Source: Pogona vitticeps (lineage: Eukaryota > Chordata > Lepidosauria > Squamata > Agamidae). Taken from it: a DNA stretch of 64,000 bases. Numbering within the stretch: position 1 is the first letter of the stretch; each line of letters starts with the position of its first letter. The notes under the pieces are model-generated. The model was not told the DNA's origin. It made no database searches and saw only the letters and a program-made list of their open reading frames with translations. Positions 40,803 through 52,139 of the stretch are shown one piece after another. The DNA is taken from positions 4,456,501 through 4,520,500 of the forward strand of contig NC_135795.1 of the NCBI RefSeq assembly GCF_051106095.1. Reading direction: 5' to 3'. Both the position numbers and the translations under genes were made by a program.

Positions 40803-41629
40803 AACCTGACACACACACACACACCAAAGTAAAAACCGTACAGCTGGACCCAAAAACTTGGGCCTGGGTAGGGGTCAGGCTGGAGTGCATTTATTTCCCG
40901 GTGAGTCATGGGGTCGCCAGAGGAAAGATCACATGAGGTTGCTCCCCCAGCAGTCCAGATTGTGATCTACCTCCTCATGGGAACACATCTTACATTTCTG
41001 ATCCACGTTACCTCGCTCGGATACAACGCAATATTTGCGTGGGTGGGTGTCCTGGGGCCCAAACGCCCAGAATCCTTGGCCAGCGGTCAAGCTGGCTGGA
41101 GAATTATGGAACATGTTCAAGAGGTAACCTATGCGTGTCTCAGTTTTATCCCTAATAACCGCAAATATATAAGGGGGCATGAAATATAATTTTATAGTGA
41201 GGATGCCCGGATCCAGTCTATTGAGGGAAGTGAAACTCTGTCCCACATCTGTTCAAGATCCAGCCAGTGGAGGTCTCTAGAGAAGTCAATCCCGTACATA
41301 AGCCACACATGAGGAGGATAGTAGGGAGGGAATCTCCGCTATTCTTGCTCACCGAAGCCTGACCCCACACACTTGGCATCATCACAACCTTCCCGCATGG
41401 AGTGCCACCGTCTGAGGAGCATCCTGTATGCAGGATGGCTGACCACTGTGGATCTTACGGGGCCAGCGATACATTCGAGGAAAAACAACACGAGAGGCTG
41501 AAATCCATTCGTGTGCCAGCGATGTGAACATCTCCTAAAGGTGCGGGTGGCTTTCTCAGCTGGCTCCCCTCTCTGGGGTGTTCTCCACCTCCTTCCTCCA
41601 GGCTGGATCTTGCACCTTTCCCGCTCAGT

Positions 41630-42556
41630 TGCATGAAATACATTCTCTTCTAAAACAAGACGCATGCTCCCCCTGCGCCTTGTTTTAGTTCAAAGACACC
41701 TCTTTCCTGGCGTGGCTGCGCTACTGAATCTTACCATTGTGCAGCAGTAGCAACAATTTCAAGTCCGGGAAACCACCTCTGGCCACGTGGAGCCTTTAGA
41801 CATGGGCTCCTTCCCCGTTTCCTGAGAAACCCGCCGGTCCTCCCCCATTCATGTTTCCGTTCACCACCGGGGATGATGACTATACATCCGGCCTTGGTGT
41901 TTCTTTGTCCCCAAGGTGTGGTAGATAAGGACCTCTTTTTTTAATCATGTGTCAGAATAGCCCTCCAGGTGAGAGGGAGCCAGGATAGGAGAGCTGTGGG
42001 AGGGGGGCATGCTTATTTCCTACCCTCTCCCTTGTTAATCATCTACCTGCCTCTCTCTCCCTGAACAGGTTTTATGAATCAAGAGAAGCATAGATTAAAA
42101 AACAAGCACATTCCACCGCACCCACACACACACGCCCTGCGGCCTCTCTTGACTGGGCTACTCCTTCGTGTGGAACCACCTTCCAGAAATTATATCCCTG
42201 CTCTAAAAGAAGACCCACCGATGCAGAAGGAATGTGACAGCCACCGGATTCTTCCCGTTGTCCTTCCTTTGAGTTTAGCAAAGATACGTCAAGGACTGTC
42301 ACTAGCGAAAGGGGCGTCCAATGTGCTTCTCTGTGCCACCTCCATGCTCCTTCTCCCAGCAAGAAGACCGGTTCTATCCACCCCGGACGGGTCATTTTGG
42401 CTTTGCAGGACCCCACCCGACCTTGGTGCCACAGATACGCCCATCCTGAAGTGCCTCAGAGTCTCACGTGGGCTTTTCCTTCTGCGTTGAGTTCATCTCC
42501 CTCACCCCGTCGCCTCTACGGCCATCGGTCAGTCACAGCGGCTTGTCCAACTCAGG
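41630..42556 (+). other. Upstream region of MYADM-like copy 1, duplicated
   Basis: Blocks here recur before copy 2. Examples are AAAACAAG..GCATGCTC..CCTTGTTTTA at 41652-41690 versus 43990-44028, and TTAATCATCTACxTGCCTCTC..CTGAACAGG at 42035-42069 versus 44470-44501. They probably hold the shared promoter and 5' UTR exon, but I cannot fix a start site. Confidence 0.55.
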
Positions 42557-43432
42557 ATGACCATGCCAGCCCCCAAGCTCAACCTCCGCTCCTTGACCTC
42601 TCCACTGGGGATTGTCCGGTTGTTCCAGATCTTCTTCTCCTGCACGGCATTCAGCCTCGTGGCGGTCCACGATAGCTACCACAACTCTTTCGGGGAATCG
42701 GCCATGTTCACTTGGTGTTTCTGTTTTGTCATTTCCGTCTTTGTCGTCGTGGTGGAGCTCATCGGCGTGGCTGAATCGCTGCCTTTCTCTTGGCAAGACT
42801 TCACCTCGGCCTTCTCTATGCTGGCCGCGCTCATGATCTTCACCACATCCATCGTCTACCCGTCCGTCTTCATCCCAGACCGCTGCAGTAGCCGGAGATG
42901 CCGTTACGAGGCTGGGGCCACTTTCATGTCTTGGTTTTGCTTTGTCGCCTACGCCGCGGAAGTGGGCTTGACCCGGGCCAGAGGTGGAGAAATCAGCAGC
43001 TTCCTGGCCTCCGTCCCTGGCCGCCTGAAGATCTTCGAGGCCTACGTGGCTTGCCTGATCTTCTCCTTGGTGGAGTTCAGTTCGTCCTTTAAGAATTACG
43101 CCAGCCTGGAGTGGTGCCTGACGGTGTACTGCGTCTGCTTCATCATCACGTCGCTCATTGTCATCCTCACCATTGGACGTTGTCTCATGACCCTGCCCTT
43201 CCCCTTGCGGAAGGCCCTGGTGGGATACCATTCCCTGGCTGTCCTCATGTACCTGACGGCAGCCATCTTGTGGCCCATATACAGCTTCAGAAGATTCTCA
43301 AGACCTCCATGCCTCTTAAACACGGCCGTATGCGTTGAGTGGAACAGTCGGCTCGGAGTGACCTTCCTCACGTTCTTCAACCTGTTCGCTTACATTGCGG
43401 ACCTCATGTACTCTTCCAAGATGGATCCGTGA
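42557..43432 (+). CDS. MYADM-like MARVEL membrane protein, copy 1
   Basis: An uninterrupted 291-codon frame from ATG 42557 to TGA 43430; a second in-frame ATG lies two codons later. It belongs to the myeloid-associated differentiation marker family, multi-pass proteins with two MARVEL domains (human MYADM has 322 residues) linked to lipid-raft organisation. Hydrophobic segments lie at about residues 19-38, 50-72, 82-104, 118-137, 157-175, 185-210, 220-243 and 265-285, eight in all. Family signatures include SPLGIVRLFQI, ELIGVAESLPFSWQDF and GVTFLTFFNLFAYIADL. It is about two-thirds identical by eye to the next gene and shares upstream sequence with it. Family genes usually have the coding part in one exon, which fits here. 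AATAAA follows at 43564. The exact orthologue is unclear. Confidence 0.92.
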   Translation: MTMPAPKLNLRSLTSPLGIVRLFQIFFSCTAFSLVAVHDSYHNSFGESAMFTWCFCFVISVFVVVVELIGVAESLPFSWQDFTSAFSMLAALMIFTTSIVYPSVFIPDRCSSRRCRYEAGATFMSWFCFVAYAAEVGLTRARGGEISSFLASVPGRLKIFEAYVACLIFSLVEFSSSFKNYASLEWCLTVYCVCFIITSLIVILTIGRCLMTLPFPLRKALVGYHSLAVLMYLTAAILWPIYSFRRFSRPPCLLNTAVCVEWNSRLGVTFLTFFNLFAYIADLMYSSKMDP

Positions 43433-43563
43433 CCACCGCAGCTTCGCTTCCTCTCCACAACGCTTGTTATGACCAGGTTGCGGGGAAACCATCATCTCAA
43501 GAGCTTGCTTGGGCAAGGTGGAAGCTACTGGTGTGTAGCCTTCCGTTACCATAAGTAAACTGA

Positions 43564-43569
43564 AATAAA
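43564..43569 (+). promoter_or_regulatory. Polyadenylation signal of MYADM-like copy 1
   Basis: AATAAA lies 132 nt after the stop codon, giving a short 3' UTR. Confidence 0.6.
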
Positions 43570-43959
43570 CGTCTACACTTCATGGTACCCTGGCCATCAG
43601 TGTTGCCCCATAAAGGCTTGCCATAAAGGCAGTCAGGAATCCCAACTCAAGGTGATCCCCTGGATCAATGAAATTTGAATAAATTGGTCTCGGTGGTGTC
43701 ATGGAGCCCCTCACTGAGGTCTCCGTGAAGTCCACCTGGGGGGGCCAGGTTTGAGACATAAATCCCGCTAGGGACAGTCAGGGTATTCCCCTCAGAATCT
43801 ATCAAAAGCAGCAAGGGACAACGACAGCAACAAACAGGGTGTGCGGCAACAAGAGCGAGTCCCAAATTGCAACCGGCAGAATGTGGTGCAAAATATCACG
43901 TGCGTACGTGAAATTGCACAAACGATTTGCACAGTTTTCCAGCCGTCTGTCAAGTCTAC

Positions 43960-45005
43960 ATTCCACTCGTCTGGCTGTGAATTTCTCCTTTAAAACAAGG
44001 TGCATGCTCTCGCTACACCTTGTTTTAATCCAAAGATGTATTTGTCCGGCCTTCGTTATGCCACTGAATTATCCTTTGTGTGGTGGTAGCAACAGGAACT
44101 CAGATACCTGGAAAACACCTGTGGGCCACATGTGGCTTCTAGACACGTGTTCCTTCCCTGTTTGCAAGAAACCGGCTGTCCCATGTGCCACGCCTGTTTC
44201 TACCCGCCCTACTGAGCATGGGTTGACTTGGCCACCTGGGGGGTTCGACTCTGTCACCAAGGAGCGGTAGAGAAGGCTCCCCTCCGTCATCAGACGTCAG
44301 GATGGGAGTCAGAGTAGGGGAAGGAGGCAGCCCACCGAGGCCCCACACCCCCCACTTCTCAAAGGTATAATTCCTCATTTCACCTGCAAGAAAGGAGAAG
44401 CACTTCGTCGCTTTATCGCTACAGCGGTTGCAGCCTGGGCCCTGACGGGGGTTTGTTAATTTCTTCCCGTGTTAATCATCTACTTGCCTCTCCTGAACAG
44501 GTTTTCTGAATCAAGTGAGTCATACAAATGATGGATAAAAAAAAAAACAGAGCAGACACGTTCCAACACACACACACAGTTTAGCCCCCCACTTTTGCCT
44601 CGGTTACCCCCCCATGTGCAAGCCCCTCCCAGAAATCACACGTTTATGCCTGGAAAAAAGAGCCACCAACGTGGAAGCAAAGTGACAATCATTGTGTCCA
44701 TTTCTGTTTGTATTCCCTCTCTCTCTCTCTCTCTCTGATACTTCCTCCACATTTATAGCCATGACATGTCAAAGCCTTTCACTGGTGAGCAAGCAAAGCG
44801 TGTACTTTCTCCCTTCGCGGTCCCTCCCCAGAGGGAAGGGAAGGCCAATGCCACCCATCCCAAACTGGGCGTTTCCACTTTCCGAGGGCAGCGCCCAACC
44901 TGGAGACTGCGGAACAGCCTCACTCCAGCCTTTTCGCTCTCAGCTCAGTGGATCTCCTCCTCTGGACCCTGATCCGGCCCGCCACCTTCTCGTCTTGGGA
45001 GCGCC
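43960..45005 (+). other. Upstream region of MYADM-like copy 2, duplicated
   Basis: It matches the region before copy 1 in order and spacing, including CCTGAACAGGTTTTxTGAATC. A CT dinucleotide run lies at 44708-44735. Confidence 0.55.
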
Positions 45006-45878
45006 ATGGAGCTCAAACTTGGCTCCCTGATCTCTCCGCTGGGGATTGCCCGGCTGTTCCAGATCCTCCTCTCCTGCACAGCGTTCAGCCTCGTAGCAGC
45101 CCATGAGAGCTACCACAACTCGTACGGCGCTTGGTCCATGTTCACGTGGTGCCTCTGCTTCGCCGTTTCGATCATCGTGGTGGTGGTGGAGCTCATCGGC
45201 GTGGCTGAATCGCTGCCCCTGTCTTGGCAAGACTTCACCTCGGCCTTCTCCATGCTGGCCGCACTCATGATCTTCACCACGTCCATCGTCTACCCGTCCG
45301 TCTTCATACCGGGCCGCTGCAGGAGTGACGGGTGCAGCTACGAGGCCGCGGCCACGGCCATGTCTTGCTTTTGCTTTGTCGCCTACGCTGTGGAAGTGGG
45401 CTTGACCCGGGCCAAGGAAGGAGAAGTCAGCAGCTTCTTGGCCTCCGTTCCTGGCCTCCTGAAAGTCTTTGAGGCCTACGTGGCTTGTCTTATCTTCTCC
45501 TTGGTGGACTACACGAAGTCCTATACCCGTCATGCTGGCCTGCAGTGGTGCCTGGCTGTGTACTGCATCTGCTTCATCATCACCTTGCTCATCATCATCC
45601 TCACCGTCGGACGTTGTCTCGCCGCCTTGCCCATCCCCTTGGACAAGACCTTAGTGGGCTACAACCTCTTGGCTGTCCTCATGTACGTGACGGCGGCCAT
45701 CGTATGGCCCATATATAGCTTCAGAAACTTCTCGAGACCTTCTCCGTGTAACGCAAACACGTGTGCTGAGTGGAACAACCGACTCGGGGTGACCTTCCTC
45801 ACGTTCTTCAACCTCATCGCCTATATTGTGGACCTGGTCTATTCCTCCAAGATGGTTTTTGTGACCACGCCGGCTTAA
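45006..45878 (+). CDS. MYADM-like MARVEL membrane protein, copy 2
   Basis: An uninterrupted 290-codon frame from ATG 45006 (good context GCGCCATGG) to TAA 45876. The architecture matches copy 1: eight hydrophobic segments, SPLGIARLFQILLSC at the first, ELIGVAESLPLSWQDF before the third, and GVTFLTFFNLIAYIVDL at the last. The N-terminus is three or four residues shorter than copy 1. A splice acceptor candidate (TTTTCGCTCTCAG, ending about 44943) may begin the coding exon. Head-to-tail arrangement, with 1.57 kb between the frames, indicates tandem duplication. Function is presumed membrane or raft organisation, inferred from the family only. Confidence 0.93.
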   Translation: MELKLGSLISPLGIARLFQILLSCTAFSLVAAHESYHNSYGAWSMFTWCLCFAVSIIVVVVELIGVAESLPLSWQDFTSAFSMLAALMIFTTSIVYPSVFIPGRCRSDGCSYEAAATAMSCFCFVAYAVEVGLTRAKEGEVSSFLASVPGLLKVFEAYVACLIFSLVDYTKSYTRHAGLQWCLAVYCICFIITLLIIILTVGRCLAALPIPLDKTLVGYNLLAVLMYVTAAIVWPIYSFRNFSRPSPCNANTCAEWNNRLGVTFLTFFNLIAYIVDLVYSSKMVFVTTPA

Positions 45879-46375
45879 CTCTCTCATGCCTAGAACTGAT
45901 GAGGTCTTTCAGGACTCCGGAAACAACCAGGAAGTGTGGACCAACCCCCCCCCCCCCCGCCTTGCTTCAGCCGGTTGGGATTCTCTGTATTTTGTATTAT
46001 GGGTTTCATTTCTTCAGTGGTTTTGCTTTTGGATAGTTTCACGTAAGCATTTGCTCCTCACTTAAGGATGATGCTCTGCGAACGGACCCTGTTTCCTGAG
46101 GCAGACGGCCCTTCCTTCTCTCCCGGCCCCCTCATCCCCAGATCTCTGCACGCAGCCCTTGGGAATGGTGCTATAAGTTGTATTCCCAGGTTTGGATAAG
46201 AAACCAGGAAGCTCCGGGAACAACCCGTTCTCTGTCGATTCGGTGTCACCTGAAGTTGCTTTTTTAAAATGGCTGCTCTCCAGAAGAGGCTGTGAGACCA
46301 GTTCAAGGTGCGGAATGGAAAAGAACTTTAAGATTGAACCCCATTACTGTCGAACACGGGACCCAGCAGGTAGAG

Positions 46376-46381
46376 AATAAA
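46376..46381 (+). promoter_or_regulatory. Candidate polyadenylation signal of MYADM-like copy 2
   Basis: AATAAA, followed directly by an A-rich run, about 500 nt after the stop. The genomic A-run makes the call less certain. Confidence 0.45.
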
Positions 46382-47255
46382 CAAAAAAAAAAACAAATGC
46401 CAGCCTTTGTACCTGAGGGATGACTGAGTTAACTATCCCCATCCTCTCCTTACGTCTATACCTATTGTGCCTGAAATTTGTCTTATAACTTTTTGCAGGA
46501 TGTTACCGGGAGACCCTACAGATACCCTAAGCAAACCTCTCCCCTCCGTAGTACCTTGGCCACCTGTATTGCTCGTAAAGAGCGGCTCCACATCCCAAAC
46601 CCTAATCCATAGCATCGTACAAAAATGGAACTGAAAGGGCCCAATCCAAGTTATCTGACACATGGTTGGCTGATATTCTCTTGAATGCCTCCAGTGTTGG
46701 ATTCATCAGCATCCTTCCCGTCACTAATCCCAACTCAAGGTGACCCTCTGAATCCATGAGATGTACATAACTTTGAGTCAGTGGTGTAGTAAAGCCAGGA
46801 CTTTCAGGAGCAAACACCCCCCAGGACTTTTGGCATAGTAAAGACGATGCATCATCTGTCACACACAACACACACACCCCTCCCCGTATCTCTGTTCCTT
46901 CCAGGTTTAGCAGCAATCTTCTTAGTAGCTGAGACAGAAATGGATTATGCCAAGACCAGTATTTTATTGCATGCTCTCCCTGTTGCCATGCACAGCACCG
47001 AAGAGTGATTTGGTCTTGAACGGGCAGTTAAAAGCCATTATCTTTACAAAAGGGTAGCTCCTCCATGATTAGTATGCATCAGTCCAGCCGCCTGTATTTC
47101 TGGCATCTCCTTATGGGGCAGGGGCCCTATGGGCACCGTTGCAGTGTAACCCACACCTCCAAATTCAGCATTCAGGAAACAATTCAGCAAGTCTAGCTGG
47201 GATTAGAAATTGGATTAAAGCTACCATTGACCAAGGCTGGTAGCTCCCCACTATA

Positions 47256-47680
47256 CAGTAGTGCCTCGCTAGACGGTGATAATCCGTTCCACTGAAATCG
47301 CTGTTTAGCAAAATCATTGTCTAGCGAAAAGCATTTCCCCATTGGAATGCATTGAAACCTGTTTAATGTGTTCCAGTGGGGAAGAATTGTCGTTGTCTGG
47401 CGAAGATCGGCCATAGGAAAGCCGCTTTGCGAACCGCTGATCAGCTGTTTAAATCGCTGTCTTGCGAAGCTTAGGTCTCAAAAACACCTGTTTTTGCGAG
47501 CGCGGAGGGAGCTGTCAAAATCGTCTAGCGAAAATGAGTTTGCAAAGCAAAGACCAGACATTGTCCAGCGAAATTCCCCCATAGGAATCACTGTTTTGCG
47601 AATCACTATAGCGATCGCAAAAAGCCAATGTCTAGCGAAAAAACTGTAATGCAGGGTAACTTTCTAGCGAGGCACCACTG
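47256..47680. mobile_element. TIR element family CAGTGGTGCC, 425 bp
   Basis: TA/CAGTAGTGCCTCGCTAGACG at one end and TCTAGCGAGGCACCACTG/TA at the other. It is the full-length form of the family and noncoding. Confidence 0.85.
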
Positions 47681-47691
47681 TATATTATTAT

Positions 47692-47830
47692 ATGGCTCCC
47701 CACTATATATAAAAATTGTTATTATATATCAATTGTTTTATACTTTGCTTGCTGTGAGCCACCCAGAGTAGACGGTGTCTAGATGGGCAGCATATAAGTC
47801 CAATAAATAAATAAAATAAATAAATATATC
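47692..47830 (+). repeat. LINE/SINE tail (CR1/L3-like)
   Basis: GTGAGCCACCCAGAGTAGACG..TAGATGGGCAGCATATAAG, then (AAAT)n. It sits between two TIR elements. Confidence 0.55.
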
Positions 47831-47840
47831 TAGATATCTA

Positions 47841-48127
47841 CTGTGTTTCCCCGAAAATAAGACAGGGTCTTACATTAATTTTTGCTCCAAAAAACGCATT
47901 AGGGCTTATTTTCTGGGGATGTTTTATTTTTTTTCCATGGACAACCATCTACATTTATTCAAATACAGTCCTGTCATCATCTTCTGGCTGCTGCACAAGG
48001 GTGGAGGGTGGGGTTTCATTGAACTGGGGTTTATTTTGGGGGGGGGGTAGGGCTCCTATTATGAACATCCTGAAAAATCAGACGAGGGCTCATTTTCAGG
48101 TTAGGTCCTAGTTTCGGGGAAACAGGG
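47841..48127. mobile_element. TIR element CTGTTTCCCCGAAAATAAGACA
   Basis: TA/CTGTGTTTCCCCGAAAATAAG at the left and CGGGGAAACAGGG/TA at the right. A 287-bp noncoding element of Tc1/mariner type judged by its TA target. Confidence 0.8.
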
Positions 48128-48402
48128 TATGAGGGGCTTAGAATCTGGAAATAACACACGAGATTTGGTTCATTCCTATCCAAATCATTATTTTTGCATC
48201 AAGTAAGAGGAGTGTTCTTATGAAAATACCTTTTGGAATAATTTCGAAACCTATAAAAAAATTTCTTTTAAAACCTTATGAATGTGATGACCCGTCCTCC
48301 TACTTAACAAAAACATCACAATTCCAGAGTTTACACCCTAACACGTTATTTCCAAGCTCTTTATAAGGGGTTTAGATTTGTGTGGTGAAATTCAAACAGG
48401 GT

Positions 48403-48403
48403 C

Positions 48404-48464
<61 letters not shown>

Positions 48465-48545
48465 TGATTTGATTTGATTTGATTTGATTTGATTTGATTT
48501 GATTTGATTTGTATCCCGCCCATGCAATCCCGTCAGAAGTGTGGT
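48403..48545 (-). repeat. LINE tail grading into (GATT)n and (GATTT)n microsatellites
   Basis: GATTTGTATCCCGCCCATGC is the reverse of the GGGCGGGATACAAATC tail. It runs leftward into a pentanucleotide array (about 48463-48511) and then a tetranucleotide array (48403-48462). Confidence 0.65.
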
Positions 48546-49172
48546 AGAATCCCAAGAGTGGCAAAACCTGACAAGATTTGCATAAAGCGAATTGTAAACC
48601 CAAATTCTTGTACGGTCTTGTCAAGGCTTTACTCTGACGTAGAGGGAAGGCCTCCCTCCCTGCAAAGATCAACAATGACCTATCCTTCCATCATCTGGAA
48701 GCAAAGAAGATCGCTTCTTCTTTCCAAGCCCTTGTTTTAATTTGTTTGTTTTGTTTGGGGTTTTTTTTAAATTGCAAACTTGTCCAGACTTGATTCGTTA
48801 ACTGCCCCAATAAAACGAATTGCCTTGGCTGAGTAAGATCCCTTAAATGGGGGGAAATGTTGAGAACATTAATCCTGATTAGTAAATTATTGAACAAGGT
48901 TATACTTCCTGGGTGAGCAGCCAAGAATCATGCAAGATATTTCCTCCCTCCCTCCCTCCCTGGAGATCATTTCAGCGTGACAGCATGGATGTGCTAATAA
49001 ACACTGGAAAATATTGTACAAAAGGAATTACATGTGCAATTTCCACATTTCTCTGGCTGGCTGTTGAATGCATGGGCACCCAATTTTGTGGGCAACAAAA
49101 TGTGTGATCTTTCTGAATACAAGACAGACAGCTAGGACAATCATGGGGTGCAGAGTTTGGTTTTAAAAAAAT

Positions 49173-49536
49173 GCCATACAACGGTAGTCCAAGGATTTAC
49201 AGAGCAAAATAGCTTCAATTTCTCCAGATAGTCCACCTGTTTCTCATCAACTGGCACTTGAGGTCTCAATGACTCGCTCTCTGAGACATTCACAGGAGAA
49301 AAACTCAAAAGGTTTGGTTACTTCCAGTCGTGGGAAGATCAACAGCAAGCTAACAAACACGACTTCCAAACAGGCTAAAGAGGAGGAAACAAAACTCAGC
49401 AGAGAGGCGAGGCTCTCTTTGAAATCAGACAGGATTGGTTAATGCTGGGACGATTGACAGTCACCCAAGCCCAGAAAAAGTCCTTCCCGGCCACATTGTC
49501 TTCTGGCGGCATGCGAGGTTGTAAAAACTCCCAACA
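49173..49536. repeat. Solo-LTR-like family TGTTG..CAACA, copy 4
   Basis: Nearly complete, from AAGGATTTACAGAGCAAAATA to GGTTGTAAAAACTCCCAACA. It has the same orientation as the other three copies. Confidence 0.6.
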
Positions 49537-49539
49537 TGA

Positions 49540-51525
49540 GTTTAAGCCGTGGTGGACTTCAACCAGGCCTGAACACTTGGCGATGAAGTTCAGAGTGAAA
49601 CAGAATTACGATTAAGTGATAAGGTGGGTAACCAGCCGGTGGGAGCCAACATTTCATAACTGTTTCGACACAAACGGAAAGCACTTATTATCGTGCCTAG
49701 ATGGTGGGGCTCAATGTTCTTGTACCACCATGCCAAACAATCTCCATGGTTACAGGCCATTATCTCCCACAAGACTCTCCTTTGGACTAACTCTGTGGTC
49801 CCTGATTCTGCGTTTATCACTTCTGCTCTCCACTTGTCTCGTTGCTGGAGGGAGGGTAAGACTCAAACAACGCTGGGCATGATCTTGTATACAATACCTC
49901 ATTATTTCTCCCGGGGGGGGGGTCTGCTCGGAACCTAATTGTGCAAAACCGGCGGGCAGAAGTTGGCCAGACAGAACGCATTCCGGTTTTGCCCAGGCGG
50001 GCAAGCAGAACTTAATGGTGAAATAACATGTGACTCGTAACTCGTTCCCTTTCTCAATAATGGAAATTTAATGATATTAAGTTCTATCATGACCAGAAGT
50101 TAACAAGAACAATCTTTACTCCCTTTAAGGTGAAAAGAAAACATTTTAGCTTGTTTTCTAGCTACGGGGGAGTTCGATACACCAGAAATTGTAGAACAGA
50201 AATTGCACTGAGTAGATCTCACTGCCATGGTACGAGTTTCTGTTGTCTTCCAGAACTTGTAAATTGGCTTGTGATCGGTCTTCATGACTTAACGTTCCAC
50301 ATCCTTTTGAAGTCCGGCTTCTCCCACGAAAAAGTTTGTCCGAATCATTTATCTGGTTGTAACACACTTTCGGCTCTAAGGATGAGATCTTTGCAACATC
50401 AAATGGTGCCCCATGTTTATGGAGGACCAATTCAGGTTGGTTGTTTTTTTGCCAAACAGGAACAGGTCTTTTGTAAAGCTTGTGGCTCTCGATTGCCTTT
50501 TCAAGAAGAAGCCACACAACCCCAAATATTTTGCAGGGCGAGCGGAACAGTTCATCAGAATCTCTGGTTTCTGGGAAATCTGTCCACATACCCTATAGCT
50601 CCTGCGTAACTAAGCTCGGATGGGGCAACGAAGCTGGCGGCAGAGGGAAGAAAAGCAACTTGTTAATTTAAAAATCCTGAATGTTTGATTCCGCTGGCAC
50701 TGGTTCCACTCCAGTGCAATGCAGAGGAGGCTTAGCAACTTCGTTTTTTAAGGTCATTGGGATAGAAGGAGACTCCGAACAGCCTACGGATTTGTTTCCT
50801 GCTGTATGAGGGAACAGACCTTCGTATACTCACTTATCTTAACAATCTCCTAATTTGTTTGTAAGTGAACCTTTGTTATATTCCATTGTGTGTGGTTTTG
50901 CTTTGGAAACAGCCATCTCGAAAGTCCGATGCTATCGGATCCATCAAAAACAGATGTATCAACAATGGGCAAGGAACCAGAGAGAAACGTCTTTTTCAAG
51001 ACATGGAAGGAAGTATCATTCAGGCTAGGAAAAGTTACTTTTTTGGGTTCCACATCCTGAAATACCCTGCTTTAAAAGAGGACTTTAAGGCAAAGACAGT
51101 AGCCAGTTTCCATACCTGCTCTATCATCACAACAAGCTTGTGAGGTCCTGTACATCAGGCTGAGAGAGAGTGAGCAGGAAGGACCTTTTCTGGGCTGGGA
51201 TGATTGTCTGTCTATCCGGCACTAATGGATCATTACTTCTCAGCTTCTGAAATTCAAAGACAGCCCTCCCTCTCTGGGGACTGTTCTGACCCTCCATTTT
51301 GTCAGTTGGTGGCACTTGTTTGTTGCTGTTGATCTGTTCAGTTCGTTGCTAGTATGTATGCAGCAAAGAAAGCAGCATACAGTAGTCTATAACTTCAAGC
51401 AACTGTAAGTAATTTTTTTAATTCTTTCCTTACAAATGATACAGAGTGAGCAACTGAGACTTAGTTAACGAGAAAAGGGTGGACTCTGGAGAACTGATCG
51501 CTATTCTCCTCTGTGGATATCTGTA
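49540..51525. other. Unclassified intergenic DNA
   Basis: About 2 kb with only short frames. No known repeat recognised. Confidence 0.45.
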
Positions 51526-51527
51526 CT

Positions 51528-52137
51528 TCTGTTGTTGTCGTTAAGTTGTGTCCAACTATTCATGACCTCATGGACCAGAGCATGCCAGGCCCTCCTGTCT
51601 TCCACTGCCTCCCGGAGTTGGGTCCAATTCATGTTGGTAGCTTCAGTGATACCATCCAACCATCTCATCCTCTGTTATCCCCTTCTCCTCTTGCCTTCAC
51701 ACTTTCCCAACATCAGGGTCTATTCCAGGGAGTCTTCTCTTCTCATGAGATGGCCAAAGTATTGGAGCCTCAGCTTCAGGATCTGTCCTTCCAGTGAGCA
51801 CTCAGGGTTGATTTCCTTCAGAACGGACAGGTTTGTTCTCTTTGCAGTCCAGGGGACTCACAAGAGCCTCCTCCAGCACCACAATTCAAAAGCATCAATT
51901 CTTCGGCAGTCAGCCTTTTTTATGATCCAGCTCTCACTTCCATACATCACTACAGTAAAAACCACAGCTTTGACTATGCGGACCTTTGTTGGCAAGGTGA
52001 AGTCTCTGCTTTTTAAGATGCTGTCGAGGTTTCTCATCACTTTCTTCCCAAGAAGCAGGCGTCTTTTAATTTCATGGCTGCTGTCACCATCTGCAGTGAT
52101 CATGGAGCCCAAGAAAGTGAAATCTGTCACTGTTCTA
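51528..52137 (-). mobile_element. BovB (RTE) LINE 3' end
   Basis: The reverse strand reads MYGSESWIIKKADCRRIDAFE and the sequence matches the copy at 20471 along its length. The tail at the low-coordinate end is TGTTGTTGTCG. Confidence 0.9.
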
Positions 52138-52139
52138 CT

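Larger units (their letters stand above)
38590..41600. other. Intergenic DNA, mostly unclassified
   Basis: Apart from the hAT-like and CR1 pieces listed, nothing recognisable. The frames here are short and lack splice or family support. Confidence 0.45.

Noticed and set aside
42533-43231. 232-codon minus-strand frame opposite MYADM-like copy 1
   Set aside because: It is an antisense shadow of a conserved gene. A similar shadow lies opposite copy 2, as expected from codon bias.
48403-48511. CRISPR-like regular direct repeats
   Set aside because: The units are 4-5 bp simple repeats without spacers, in a vertebrate genome.
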